Part shown: piece after piece, positions 1-7,910 of the stretch
How positions within the stretch are numbered: position 1 is the stretch's first letter
Layout of the letters: every line of letters begins with the position of its first letter
Source: Streptomyces sp. CHD11
Lineage (GTDB): Bacteria; Actinomycetota; Actinomycetes; Streptomycetales; Streptomycetaceae
Reading direction: 5' to 3'
Assembly (NCBI RefSeq): GCF_018638295.1
Contig: NZ_JABTTS010000027.1
Span: 140,148-204,147, forward strand
Length of the DNA stretch: 64,000 nucleotides
Made by a program: the position numbers and the translations under genes
The notes under the pieces: generated by a model
Told to the model about the DNA's origin: nothing
What the model saw: only the letters and a program-made list of their open reading frames with translations
The model's database searches: none

Positions 1-218
1 TTGGCGCCTTCCCCTCCGACGAGCGCCGGAAACTGCGCGGCATCGTGCGCACCGCACACACGCGCGGACAGCGGGTGCGCTTCTGGGCCACGCCCGATGT
101 GCCGGGCCCCGCCCGTGACGCGCTGTGGGGCGAACTGGTCGCGGCGGACGTCGACCACCTCAACACCGACGACCTCGCGGGGCTGGAATCCTTCCTCGAC
201 GTCCACCGCGGGACGTGA
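1..218 (+). CDS. C-terminal part of a PI-PLC/glycerophosphodiester phosphodiesterase-like protein (5' end outside window)
   Basis: The reading frame is open from the window edge (first complete codon at base 3) to a TGA at 216-218, giving about 71 residues. The tail contains RFWATPD, then a conserved Trp/Glu stretch, then LNTDDLAGL. In the phosphatidylinositol-specific phospholipase C / glycerophosphodiesterase-like TIM barrels of Streptomyces this is the last two beta strands, where the chain runs through an FWATPD-type strand and an INTDDL strand. These proteins hydrolyse phosphodiester bonds of lipids or lipid head groups and are often secreted. The catalytic N-terminal half is not in the window, so activity and signal peptide cannot be judged. 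The family call is moderately sure. Confidence 0.7.
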   Translation, partial: GAFPSDERRKLRGIVRTAHTRGQRVRFWATPDVPGPARDALWGELVAADVDHLNTDDLAGLESFLDVHRGT

Positions 219-320
219 CACCACACGTTCGGCGGACAGGTCAGCAGCCCGGACGAACCCTCCGTTACGCCACACTTGCGGCCGAACGCCGCGAAACGGA
301 TGTGGCGGAGGAGGTTGACG

Positions 321-515
321 ATGGCCGTATCCATCTCAGTGGTGCTGCTGCTCTCGGTCCTGGCGGTGATCTTCCTGCGCAACAGCGGACTCAAGGTCTC
401 CCACGCGCTGGTCTGTCTGCTGCTCGGGTTCTATCTGGCCGGTACCAGTATCGCGCCCACGATCCACAGCGGCCTCACCGCGACCGCCGACATCGTCGGC
501 GGGCTGCGGCCGTGA
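321..515 (+). CDS. small conserved membrane protein (64 aa)
   Basis: This 64-residue protein starts at ATG 321, chosen because GGAGG lies at about 308-312. A longer in-frame start at 276 has no ribosome site. It has an N-terminal hydrophobic stretch (SISVVLLLSVLAVIFL), a short basic linker, and a second hydrophobic segment ending in GFYLAGTSIAPTI, so probably two membrane helices. The C-terminal part resembles small Streptomyces membrane proteins with the pattern IAPTI..GLT. I do not know its function. It stands alone 102 nt after the phosphodiesterase gene. Confidence 0.65.
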   Translation: MAVSISVVLLLSVLAVIFLRNSGLKVSHALVCLLLGFYLAGTSIAPTIHSGLTATADIVGGLRP

Positions 516-536
516 GTCCGCGCCGCCGGCCCCGGC

Positions 537-932
537 TCAGCGGCCGGCCGCCGCGTCGCGGGGAAGCACGGTGACGCGGCGGAAGTTGCACCCGTACTCC
601 GCCCGCGGCGCGGACGGGGGCCGGTTCTGATGCGCCTTCAGGGCCACGCTCACCAGACTCAGCAGCAGGTCCACGTCTGTGGCGCAGTCCAGATGCACCG
701 TCACCCAGCAGGATCCGGGGACGACCCTGATCGCGCTCGATCCGCCCAGGTCGTGGTGGAAGCGCTGGATCGCGCGGTGGGTGAGGTGAAGATCCACACT
801 CCGCGGGGAGTGGAAGTGGACGATCTCTTCCCCGGCGGTACGGAGCGCCTGCCCCGTGCCGCATCCGGCCGGAGCGGCCGAGAGATCGGGCCAGGTGAGC
901 AGTCGCTCCATGGCTCGCTGTGCCGGTGTCAT
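537..932 (-). CDS. luciferase domain-containing protein (131 aa)
   Basis: The 131-residue cytosolic protein has the organisation of the short luciferase-domain family of actinomycetes: an N-terminal WPDL, a CGTG motif near residue 24, EIVHFHSPR.VDLHLT around residues 36-50, and VPGSCWVTVHL in the second half. The family is named for similarity to a domain fused to some luciferases. No reaction is established for these stand-alone versions. ATG at 932 is preceded by a G-rich stretch only. It is transcribed convergently with the small membrane protein upstream (gap 21 nt). The family call is fairly sure, the role unknown. Confidence 0.75.
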   Translation of the reverse strand: MTPAQRAMERLLTWPDLSAAPAGCGTGQALRTAGEEIVHFHSPRSVDLHLTHRAIQRFHHDLGGSSAIRVVPGSCWVTVHLDCATDVDLLLSLVSVALKAHQNRPPSAPRAEYGCNFRRVTVLPRDAAAGR

Positions 933-1230
933 GCCCCCATCGTTGCCTGCTCAACCTCTGTACACCAGCAGTTGGACGGTTCGTGACCGAGTGGTGAGGT
1001 GGCCGAGCGGCCGAAGCCCGGCCGGAGGCGGCCCCTGACGTGGGCTCAGATCATGCCGGCCAACCGTCTCGTCACTCCGCAGGCGGCGAGACCGCCCTTC
1101 TGATCGGCGGTGTCCTGGGCGGTCACGCCGGCCTGGCGGCCGTTCCGGTGGAGCGGATGGCCGGCTCCTCCTTCTTCCCGCGCTCCGGCGCTGCCGGGGA
1201 CGTGGTGCAGAAGGTCGCCGGCTACCGGAA

Positions 1231-1260
1231 CCGCCGGTGACCGCCGGTGACCGCCGGGGA
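1231..1260. repeat. three tandem 10-bp units
   Basis: The decamer CCGCCGGTGA occurs at 1231-1240 and 1241-1250 and with two changes at 1251-1260. It lies in the non-coding stretch between the luciferase-domain gene and the ROK gene. Likely slippage-derived, with no evident function. Confidence 0.6.
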
Positions 1261-1554
1261 CAGTCGGAGACATCTCCTCCCGGGTGGCGCGGAGGGACAC
1301 GCTGCGCGACCTCGTGCGCGAGGCCGACCGCGGCACCCGGGTGTGCTTCGTACCCACCACGCCGCCCTCGAGGAGCGTCTGGCACCGGTCCGACGAGGCG
1401 TTCCGGGGTGCCCGGCGGGGGCGGCCGCTGCGGCCGGGTACCGCGGCGTCCCCCGGCCCGGGGTCGCGCGCTGACGTGACACCCGGCCCGTGTCCGGGTC
1501 CCGTCGGCGTCCCTGGTGTCGGGTGCGCGGGGTGTTCCCGGGTCGGCCTGCCCG

Positions 1555-1586
1555 CCCGGGGCGCGTCGCCCGGGGCGCGCCCCGGG
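1555..1586 (-). terminator. hairpin downstream of the ROK gene
   Basis: CCCGGGGCGCG (1555-1565) pairs perfectly with CGCGCCCCGGG (1576-1586) around a 10-nt loop. The right half is itself part of a perfect 20-bp palindrome (1568-1587). It begins 9 nt beyond the stop codon of the ROK gene on the minus strand and has no U-tract, as is usual in Streptomyces. Confidence 0.55.
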
Positions 1587-1594
1587 CCCGGGTG

Positions 1595-2803
1595 TCAGGC
1601 TTGCTCCGCCACGGCCGCCGGATCGTCCAGTATTCCCCGGACGACCGAGTGCGCCGCCCCCAGCAGCGGGCCCTCGGGACCCAGTGTGGACACGGAGACG
1701 GGGCAGGCCGGTCCCGCGGTCCTGCGGGCCAGTTCGGACCGCAGGGAGGGCAGCAGCCAGGGCGCCAGCCCGGACAGGGCCCCGCCCAGCACCACGCTCT
1801 CCGGGTCCAGCAGATTCACCGCCCCGGTCAGGGCGATCCCGAGTGCCGTTCCCGCGTCGTGCAGGGCACGTCGTACACCGGCGTCGTCCTGCCCGGCGCG
1901 GCCCGCGAGGAGACCGACCCGGTCCTCGCCCGCGTCCAGCCCGGCGGCGCGCAGCACCGCCTCCTCGCCGGCGTACTGCTCGAGGCAGCCCCGTCCGCCG
2001 CAGGCGCACGCCGGCCCGTCGGGCCACACTGGTACGTGACCCAGTTCGCCCGCGAAGCCGCGGTTGCCGTGCAGCAGTCGCCCGTCCACCACGACCGCCG
2101 CACCGATACCGATCTTGGCCGACACATGGAGGAAGTCGCGCGGGGTGTCCTCGCCGAGCCACAGCTCCGCCAGCGCGCCGAAGTTGGCCTCGTTGGCCAC
2201 GGTGAGCGGGAGCCGCGCAGGGAGCAGATCACCGAGATCCGTGTGGAGCCAGCCGAGGTTCGGGGCGCGCACCACGGTCCGTGCGTCGCGGGCCACCAGG
2301 CCCGGTACGGCGACGGCCAGCCCCGCCGGCCACAGTCCCTGGCTCTCCGCCTCGGCGACGACCTGGTGGAGCAGTTCGGTGAGCTCTCCGAGGACCGGCT
2401 CGGGGGAGCGGTCCCGGTTCGGCACGTGCCGAACCGCCCGCGCCCGGACCTCTCCGCGCAGGTCGACGGCACAGACCGCGAGATGGTCGACGCCGACCTC
2501 GGCGCCGATGCCCGCCGGGCCGTGCCCGCTGACCGCGAGGGCCGAACCGGGCCGGCCCACGCGTCCGGGCCGCTCGGGTCCCAGTTCCTCCAGCAGACCC
2601 GATCGGATGAGTTCGTCGACCAGTGTGGACACCGCCGCGCGGGTCAGGCCGATGCGTGAGGCGACGGCGGCCCGGGACAGCGGCCCCTGGGCGCTCACGG
2701 TGTGCATCACCCGCGCGAGGTTGCGGCGGCGCATGCCCTGCTGGGTGTCGGGCAGCGCGCGTTCCGTGCCGGCCGGCCGGGTTCTGTGCGGCGGTGCGCT
2801 CAT
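1595..2803 (-). CDS. ROK-family transcriptional repressor of xylose genes (XylR-like, 402 aa)
   Basis: The protein has an N-terminal winged helix-turn-helix (about residues 20-75, with LSRAAVASRIGLTRAAVSTLV) followed by a ROK sugar-kinase-like domain (Repressor, ORF, Kinase). The ROK zinc-site pattern CACGGRGCLEQY is present (residues about 265-277), as is a GFAGELGHV-type motif. It lies just downstream of xylB and next to xylA, so it is very probably the repressor that responds to xylose or a related sugar. ATG 2803 has a GGAGGA that nearly touches it (short spacing); a later ATG at MRRRNLARV is an alternative. The 274 nt up to xylB hold only G+C-rich sequence with a repeated GGTGCCGGCCGG and no gene. 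Confidence 0.88.
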   Translation of the reverse strand: MSAPPHRTRPAGTERALPDTQQGMRRRNLARVMHTVSAQGPLSRAAVASRIGLTRAAVSTLVDELIRSGLLEELGPERPGRVGRPGSALAVSGHGPAGIGAEVGVDHLAVCAVDLRGEVRARAVRHVPNRDRSPEPVLGELTELLHQVVAEAESQGLWPAGLAVAVPGLVARDARTVVRAPNLGWLHTDLGDLLPARLPLTVANEANFGALAELWLGEDTPRDFLHVSAKIGIGAAVVVDGRLLHGNRGFAGELGHVPVWPDGPACACGGRGCLEQYAGEEAVLRAAGLDAGEDRVGLLAGRAGQDDAGVRRALHDAGTALGIALTGAVNLLDPESVVLGGALSGLAPWLLPSLRSELARRTAGPACPVSVSTLGPEGPLLGAAHSVVRGILDDPAAVAEQA

Positions 2804-3077
2804 TCCTCCGTCGTTCCTCGGTCTCTGCGGTCGTCGGTGTGTGCCGGTCGCCGCCGGCTGGTCCCGTGCCTGCGGCCGGTGCCGGCCGGCCCGCGCCCCT
2901 GGGCTGCTGCCCGTGGACCGGTGCCGGCCGGTCGTTCCGGTGGCGGACCCGCGCCCGGCTGTCCGGTCCGTGTGTCCGTGTCCGCCCGTTGGCGCCGGGC
3001 CGTCGGGCGGGGCGGCCCGGACCACCGACGCCGTGCCGGTGGACGCCGGCAGGCGTGCCGGGGCCCGTGGGTCGCCG

Positions 3078-4523
3078 TCAGCCGGCGTCCGTGGCGCGCT
3101 CCAGCAGCGGGGCCGCGTCGGAGAGTACCCCGGCCAGCCTCGACAGGGTCTCCTCGTCCCGCTCCACCGCGTCCAGCACCGGGCCCGCCGCCGTGTTCCA
3201 GCGCCGGGCGACCGCGGCCGGGTCCTCACCGGTGAGCAGCCCGGCCGCCTGCGCCGCCGCGCCGAGCGCGACCAGTTCCCTGGCCTCGGGCACCTGCACG
3301 GGCCGTCCCGACAGCCGTCGTACGGTCTGCTGCCAGGCCGTGCCCCGGGCTCCGCCGCCGATCAGCAGCAGGGGCGCCGACGGGTCGGCGTCCTCGTCGA
3401 GGACGAGGTCCAGCGCGGCCAGCAGGGAGTACACGGCGCCGTCGTAGGCCGCCTGGAGCAGCTGGCCCCCGGTGGTGTCGTGCCGCAGCCCGTGCAGCAG
3501 GCCGGAGGAGTGCGGGAGGTTCGGGGTGCGCTCGCCGTCCAGGAAGGGCAGCAGCGTCACGCCGTGACCCGCCTCGACGGCCTCGCGGTCCAGTCCCAGC
3601 AGGGCCGCGACCCGGTCCACGGCGAGCGTGCAGTTGAGGGTGCAGGCCAGCGGCAGCCAGTCGCCGCGCGCGTCGGCGAAGCCCGCCACGGTGCCGGTCG
3701 GGTCGGCCTGCCGGTGCCGGGACACGGCGTACACGGTGCCCGACGTGCCGAGGCTCATCACCGGCGTGCCCGGACGCACTCCGAGCCCCAGCGCGGCGGC
3801 GGCGTTGTCGCCGGTGCCGCATGCCACCAGGGTGCCCTTGGAGAACGGCAGGTCGTGACCGTCGCGCACGGTGCCGGCGACCTCGCCGGGCCGCACCACG
3901 CGCGGCAGCAGCGCCGGGTCGAGGCCCACCCGCGCGAGGATCTCCTCGTCGTACGCCTCGGTCCCGGACGCCCACCATCCGGTGCCGGAGGCATCGCCGC
4001 GGTCGGTCGTGCCCTCACCGGTGAGCCGCTCGGTGAGGTAGTCGTGCGGGAGCCGGACCGCCCTGGTGGCGCGTACCGCGTCCGGCTCGTGCTCCGCCAG
4101 CCACGCCCACTTGGTGACCGTGAAGGAGGCGGCCGGCACGCTTCCCGTGCGTTCGGCCCAGAACTTCGCGCCGCCCAGCTCCTCGACCAGCCGGGCCGCC
4201 TGCGGCGCGGAACGCACGTCGTTCCACAACAGCGCGGGCCGGACCGGATCCCCCTGCCCGTCCAGGGTCACCAGGCCGTGCTGCTGTCCGCCGATCGACA
4301 CCGCGGCGGCCTCGTGCGCGGCCTCGCCGCACTGGCGCAGTGCCTCGGACAGGGCGTCCCACCACTGGCGCGGATCACTTTCCCGGCCCGCGCCCGAGGT
4401 CACCGTGTGCGGGGCCTGGCCGCTCGCGACGACCCTGCCGGTCGCCACGTCGACGACCAGGGCCTTGGTGGACTGGGTGGATGTGTCCACGCCGACGACG
4501 AGCGGACCTTCGGCTGCTGACAT
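3078..4523 (-). CDS. xylB: xylulokinase
   Basis: The enzyme phosphorylates D-xylulose with ATP to xylulose 5-phosphate, the second step after xylose isomerase. At 481 residues it has the usual length for an FGGY-family kinase. Seen: N-terminal phosphate-binding VGVDTSTQSTKALVVD (residues 10-25), SIGGQQHGLV in the FGGY-N domain, the catalytic-Asp region CGTGDNAAAALG, SLGTSGTVYA, and the FGGY-C nucleotide motif LLLIGGGARG. ATG 4523 follows GGGAGAG at normal spacing. It is divergent from xylA across 113 nt and points at the ROK regulator, so the three genes form one locus. Confidence 0.95.
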   Translation of the reverse strand: MSAAEGPLVVGVDTSTQSTKALVVDVATGRVVASGQAPHTVTSGAGRESDPRQWWDALSEALRQCGEAAHEAAAVSIGGQQHGLVTLDGQGDPVRPALLWNDVRSAPQAARLVEELGGAKFWAERTGSVPAASFTVTKWAWLAEHEPDAVRATRAVRLPHDYLTERLTGEGTTDRGDASGTGWWASGTEAYDEEILARVGLDPALLPRVVRPGEVAGTVRDGHDLPFSKGTLVACGTGDNAAAALGLGVRPGTPVMSLGTSGTVYAVSRHRQADPTGTVAGFADARGDWLPLACTLNCTLAVDRVAALLGLDREAVEAGHGVTLLPFLDGERTPNLPHSSGLLHGLRHDTTGGQLLQAAYDGAVYSLLAALDLVLDEDADPSAPLLLIGGGARGTAWQQTVRRLSGRPVQVPEARELVALGAAAQAAGLLTGEDPAAVARRWNTAAGPVLDAVERDEETLSRLAGVLSDAAPLLERATDAG

Positions 4524-4582
4524 CGGTCTCTCCCTCTTCCGCCACCGGCGGGGTGTGTCTCTTCCCAGATCTGTTCCTGCAT

Positions 4583-4613
4583 ACTAATTTGTAAACCGCC
4601 ATGACGAAATAGT
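4583..4613. promoter_or_regulatory. A+T-rich imperfect inverted repeat between xylB and xylA, candidate XylR operator
   Basis: The 113-nt divergent intergenic region contains the only A+T-rich island nearby. ACTAATTTG (4583-4591) and CGAAATAGT (4605-4613) form an imperfect inverted repeat (7 of 9 positions complementary). It sits where both divergent promoters must lie. Assigning it to the neighbouring ROK protein is inference from position and symmetry. Confidence 0.45.
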
Positions 4614-4636
4614 CTCAGTGAGCAAGGAGCCGCGGC

Positions 4637-5803
4637 ATGAACTACCAGCCCACCCCCGAGGACAAGTTCACCTTCGGCCTGTGGACCGTCGGCTGGCAGG
4701 GACGGGACCCCTTCGGTGACGCCACGCGCAGCGCCCTCGACCCGGCCGAGTCGGTCCGGCGTCTGGCCGAGCTGGGCGCCCACGGCGTCACCTTCCACGA
4801 CGACGACCTCATCCCCTTCGGCTCGAGCGGCAGCGAGCGCGAGGAGCACATCAAGCGGTTCCGTCAGGCGCTGGACGACACCGGCATGAAGGTGCCGATG
4901 GCCACCACCAACCTGTTCACCCACCCGGTGTTCAAGGACGGCGGCTTCACCGCCAACGACCGCGACGTGCGCCGCTACGCGCTGCGCAAGACCATCCGCA
5001 ACATCGACCTCGCGGTCGAGCTCGGCGCGGAGACCTACGTCGCCTGGGGCGGCCGTGAGGGCGCGGAGTCCGGTGCCGCCAAGGACGTCCGCGTCGCCCT
5101 CGACCGCATGAAGGAGGCCTTCGACCTGCTCGGGGAGTACGTCACCGCCCAGGGCTACGACATCCGCTTCGCCATCGAGCCCAAGCCGAACGAGCCGCGC
5201 GGCGACATCCTGCTGCCCACCATCGGTCACGCCCTGGCGTTCATCGAGCGCCTCGAGCGGCCGGAGCTGTACGGGGTGAACCCCGAGGTGGGCCACGAGC
5301 AGATGGCCGGCCTCAACTTCCCGCACGGCATCGCGCAGGCGCTGTGGGCGGGCAAGCTGTTCCACATCGACCTCAACGGCCAGTCCGGCATCAAGTACGA
5401 CCAGGACCTCCGCTTCGGCGCGGGCGATCTGCGTGCCGCGTTCTGGCTGGTCGACCTGCTGGAGACGGCCGGTTACGAGGGCCCGCGGCACTTCGACTTC
5501 AAGCCGCCGCGGACCGAGGACTTCGACGGCGTGTGGGCCTCGGCGGCCGGCTGCATGCGCAACTACCTGATCCTCAAGGAGCGCGCGGCGGCGTTCCGCG
5601 CGGACCCGGAGGTGCAGGAGGCGCTGCGCGCGGCCCGCCTGGACGAACTGGCGCAGCCCACGGCCGGCGAGGGCCTCCAGGCCCTGCTCGGCGACCGGTC
5701 CGCCTTCGAGGACTTCGACCCGGACGCGGCCGCCGCCCGGGGCATGGGCTTCGAGCGTCTCGACCAGCTGGCGATGGACCACCTGCTGGGTGCCCGGGGC
5801 TGA
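4637..5803 (+). CDS. xylA: xylose isomerase
   Basis: The enzyme interconverts D-xylose and D-xylulose (also glucose and fructose) and is a divalent-metal TIM barrel. The 388 residues match the standard Streptomyces enzyme in length and numbering. Visible residues: His54 and Asp57 (VTFHDDD), Glu181 and Lys183 (EPKPNEP), Glu217 and His220 (NPEVGHEQMAG), Asp245, Asp255, Asp257 and Asp287 as metal ligands. ATG 4637 is preceded by AAGGAG at good spacing. It is divergent from xylB and presumably controlled by the ROK repressor. A hairpin 50 nt downstream ends the transcript. Confidence 0.98.
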   Translation: MNYQPTPEDKFTFGLWTVGWQGRDPFGDATRSALDPAESVRRLAELGAHGVTFHDDDLIPFGSSGSEREEHIKRFRQALDDTGMKVPMATTNLFTHPVFKDGGFTANDRDVRRYALRKTIRNIDLAVELGAETYVAWGGREGAESGAAKDVRVALDRMKEAFDLLGEYVTAQGYDIRFAIEPKPNEPRGDILLPTIGHALAFIERLERPELYGVNPEVGHEQMAGLNFPHGIAQALWAGKLFHIDLNGQSGIKYDQDLRFGAGDLRAAFWLVDLLETAGYEGPRHFDFKPPRTEDFDGVWASAAGCMRNYLILKERAAAFRADPEVQEALRAARLDELAQPTAGEGLQALLGDRSAFEDFDPDAAAARGMGFERLDQLAMDHLLGARG

Positions 5804-6124
5804 ACCCCAGCCCTCCGCCACGCGCGGGCACGGACGGCTCCGCTCCCGCACAGGCGCGCGGGACCGTGATCCCGCGCGCACGGCCGCCGGCCCACGGAGC
5901 GTCGCCGCCGACTCGCCGCGGTAACCGGGTTCCCGCGCGCACGTCCGGCCTTCCCGCGCCGCAGCCGTGACGACCTCGCACGCGCCCGTCCGCGCGCTCC
6001 CGCGCGGCACGCCGCGCCCTCTCCGAGCGGAGTGCGCCGTCGTCACGGCGCCCGAGCCCGCCCCGCGTGAACGCCCGCGCGGCGCCCTCGCGCGGGCACG
6101 GTGTCCGCGGCCACCGTGGTGCGT
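5804..6124. other. 321-nt intergenic region after xylA
   Basis: No gene is supported here. The sequence is very G+C-rich and rich in CGCGCG runs. It contains the xylA terminator hairpin and, further right, presumably the promoter of the next gene, which I cannot pinpoint. Confidence 0.4.
5854..5879 (+). terminator. xylA terminator hairpin
   Basis: GCGCGCGGGA (5854-5863) and TCCCGCGCGC (5870-5879) form a perfect 10-bp stem with the 6-nt loop CCGTGA, 50 nt after the xylA stop codon. Confidence 0.7.
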
Positions 6125-6619
6125 ATGGCCACGCCACCGGTACCGCCTCAGCAGCCGCCCGGCCCGCCGGGCGGTACACCGCCCCCGGACGGCGGCTTCG
6201 GCCCGCCCTCGTACGGGGGCGGAGGCGACCCCCCGCCCCCGCCGCCCGGCGATCACGGTGGCGGCCCCGGACGCGGACCCGGTGGACGCAGGCTGCTGCT
6301 GGTCCTGCCGGCCGTGATCGCGGCCGTGGCGGCCGTCTCCCTCATCGTGCTCATGGCCTCGGACGACGACGTCTCCCCGGACAGGGAACCCGGCGGGACG
6401 AGCACAGGCCCGGGCGGGCCGCCCTCCGTCCTCCCCAGCGGGCTGCCCTCGGACTTCCCGACCGAGCTGCCCTCCGGTCTCCCGACGGGACTGCCCTCCG
6501 GTCTCCCGACGGGACTGCCCTCGGACTTCCCGACCGAACTGCCGAGCGGGGTGCCCAGCGACCTTCCGAGCGGCCTCGAGTCGCTGCTGCCGTCCCTGGG
6601 GGAGGTCGGACTGCCCTGA
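6125..6619 (+). CDS. proline-rich single-pass membrane protein with repeats
   Basis: The N-terminal third is a Pro/Gly-rich cytoplasmic segment (PPQQPPGPPGG, PPPPPPGD). It is followed by a basic GRR and one membrane helix (LLLVLPAVIAAVAAVSLIVLMA). The rest is a predicted extracytoplasmic tail built of LPSGLPT/LPSDFPTE repeats. Such proteins are common in Streptomyces and have no assigned function. ATG 6125 is used; an in-frame GTG at 6101 is possible, and neither has a convincing ribosome site. The tail has no domain I recognise. Confidence 0.7.
   Translation: MATPPVPPQQPPGPPGGTPPPDGGFGPPSYGGGGDPPPPPPGDHGGGPGRGPGGRRLLLVLPAVIAAVAAVSLIVLMASDDDVSPDREPGGTSTGPGGPPSVLPSGLPSDFPTELPSGLPTGLPSGLPTGLPSDFPTELPSGVPSDLPSGLESLLPSLGEVGLP
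6443..6538 (+). repeat. four tandem 24-nt units inside the proline-rich gene
   Basis: Units begin at 6443, 6467, 6491 and 6515. The outer two (CTGCCCTCGGACTTCCCGAC...) are nearly identical to each other, and so are the inner two (CTGCCCTCCGGTCTCCCGAC...). Each encodes an eight-residue LPSxxPTx repeat. The near identity at DNA level points to recent slippage or conversion. Confidence 0.85.
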
Positions 6620-6638
6620 CCGGGGCGCGGCAGGAGTA

Positions 6639-7910
6639 CTACTCGGCGCGGGTGTGCTCCGCCGAGGCGAGGGCGGCGGCCGGGTCCGGGCCGGGGCCGC
6701 CCGCCGGGATCCAGCGGCCGCGCTCCTTCCGGTAGGGCCACCACCGTCCGTCGCGGCCCAGCCGCAGCTGCACGGGCGCGCCGACGACCGTCCAGCGGTT
6801 GGCCCGGGCCCGGAGAGCCGGCCGTTCGTCCCCGTCCCAGGCGGACTCCAGGGCGGCACGCGCGCGTGCGAGGCCGTCCCCGCGCACCGTCCACTCCTCG
6901 TCGAGCACGGCCAGCGCCGCCGTACCACCGTGCCGCCAGGCCCGTACCGCCACGGCCAGACCCTCCCGGCCGCGCCCCGACCCTTCGGCGAGCCGGTCCG
7001 CCACCGCGCGGGAGGGCTCGCCGGCGGCCAGCCGGACAGCGTCCTGGGCCACCGTCGTCCCCGGCTCCCCGGCGTCCGCCTCCCGGTCTTCCCGCAGCAG
7101 CTCCGCCAGCAGCCGGTGGGCCCGCACGGCGGTCCGGGCGGCCAGGAACTCCAGCGCGGCCGGATCGATGCCTTCCGGCGGTGCGTCCTCCGTGCCGGGC
7201 GACGGCGGGACCCCGGGCTCCGTGGGGAGCACGGGTGCGCCGGGAAGCGATGGCAGAATGTCACCGGCCGCGTACGCCTCGGCCGCGTCCACGCCTTCCG
7301 CACCCCGCGCGGGCCGTCCGGCGGCCGCGTCGCCCGGTGCGCGGAGGGCGTCCAGCAGGGCGCTCTCACCCCGTCCCCGCAACAGCAGCAGGACGAACGG
7401 GTCCTGGTCCAGCAGCCGGGCCAGCTGGTAGCAGAGCGCCGCGGTGTGACCGCAGTGGTCCCAGGCCCCGCAGTCGCACTCCGGTTCGAGATCGCCGAGG
7501 CCCGGCAGCAGTTCGACGCCGGCCGACTCCGCGTCCTCGACCAGATGCGGGGGCATCTCCCGGTCGAGCAGCGCCGCCACATGCCCGGCCCGCTCGACGG
7601 CCAGGGCCAGGAACCGGTCCCACTGCCGCCCGGACAGCTCCCGCAACAGGACGTCCGCGCGGTGCGCCGTACGGTCCCGGTCGCGTACGACCGCGGTGAT
7701 ACGGCCGGGCCGCACGGACACCGCGCCGACCGCTCCCGCGCGGGCGAGCCGGCGGCCCGCCTTCAGCTGCCCGGAGTCCAGGGCCGTGCCCTCCAGCGCG
7801 TCCACCCAGGCCCGCCCCCACCAGCTCTGCGCGAAACCGCGGCCCCGGGCGGGCGGCAGGGCCGCGAAGGTGCGCTCCCCGTCGGTCTCGTCACCGTCGT
7901 ACGCGTTCAT
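6639..7910 (-). CDS. SWIM zinc-finger protein, partner of the SNF2 helicase (423 aa)
   Basis: The protein carries a SWIM zinc finger, CxC..CxH, seen as Cys145, Cys147, Cys153 and His155 (CDCGAWDHCGH). The N-terminal half starts with the conserved SWWGRAWVDALE. SWIM fingers bind DNA or protein, and in actinomycetes this gene is regularly found beside a large SNF2-type ATPase. Its ATG overlaps the stop codon of that ATPase by four bases (ATGA at 7907-7910), so the two are translated together. The C-terminal part (GRDGRWWPYRKERGRW) is typical of this actinobacterial subgroup. The cellular role, probably DNA transaction or repair, is inferred from the partner. Confidence 0.88.
   Translation of the reverse strand: MNAYDGDETDGERTFAALPPARGRGFAQSWWGRAWVDALEGTALDSGQLKAGRRLARAGAVGAVSVRPGRITAVVRDRDRTAHRADVLLRELSGRQWDRFLALAVERAGHVAALLDREMPPHLVEDAESAGVELLPGLGDLEPECDCGAWDHCGHTAALCYQLARLLDQDPFVLLLLRGRGESALLDALRAPGDAAAGRPARGAEGVDAAEAYAAGDILPSLPGAPVLPTEPGVPPSPGTEDAPPEGIDPAALEFLAARTAVRAHRLLAELLREDREADAGEPGTTVAQDAVRLAAGEPSRAVADRLAEGSGRGREGLAVAVRAWRHGGTAALAVLDEEWTVRGDGLARARAALESAWDGDERPALRARANRWTVVGAPVQLRLGRDGRWWPYRKERGRWIPAGGPGPDPAAALASAEHTRAE

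Larger units (their letters stand above)
933..1594. other. 662-nt stretch without a convincing gene
   Basis: Several short frames are open here on both strands because of the high G+C content, but none has a good start, a ribosome site and recognisable protein content together. The stretch holds a short GTGACCGCCG-type tandem repeat (1231-1260) and a G+C-rich hairpin (1555-1586) that would end the ROK transcript. A decayed gene cannot be excluded, since a plus-strand frame at about 1270-1475 is coding-like in third-position composition, but I cannot name it. Confidence 0.4.

Noticed and set aside
1..318. Long open frames in alternative phases over the first 300 bases
   Set aside because: Only the frame ending at 218 gives a recognisable phosphodiesterase tail; the other frames are Arg/Pro-rich shadow translations.
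2804..3229. Upstream extension of the ROK regulator by 142 residues
   Set aside because: The added sequence is Arg/Pro-rich shadow translation; homologous regulators begin near the MSAPP start.
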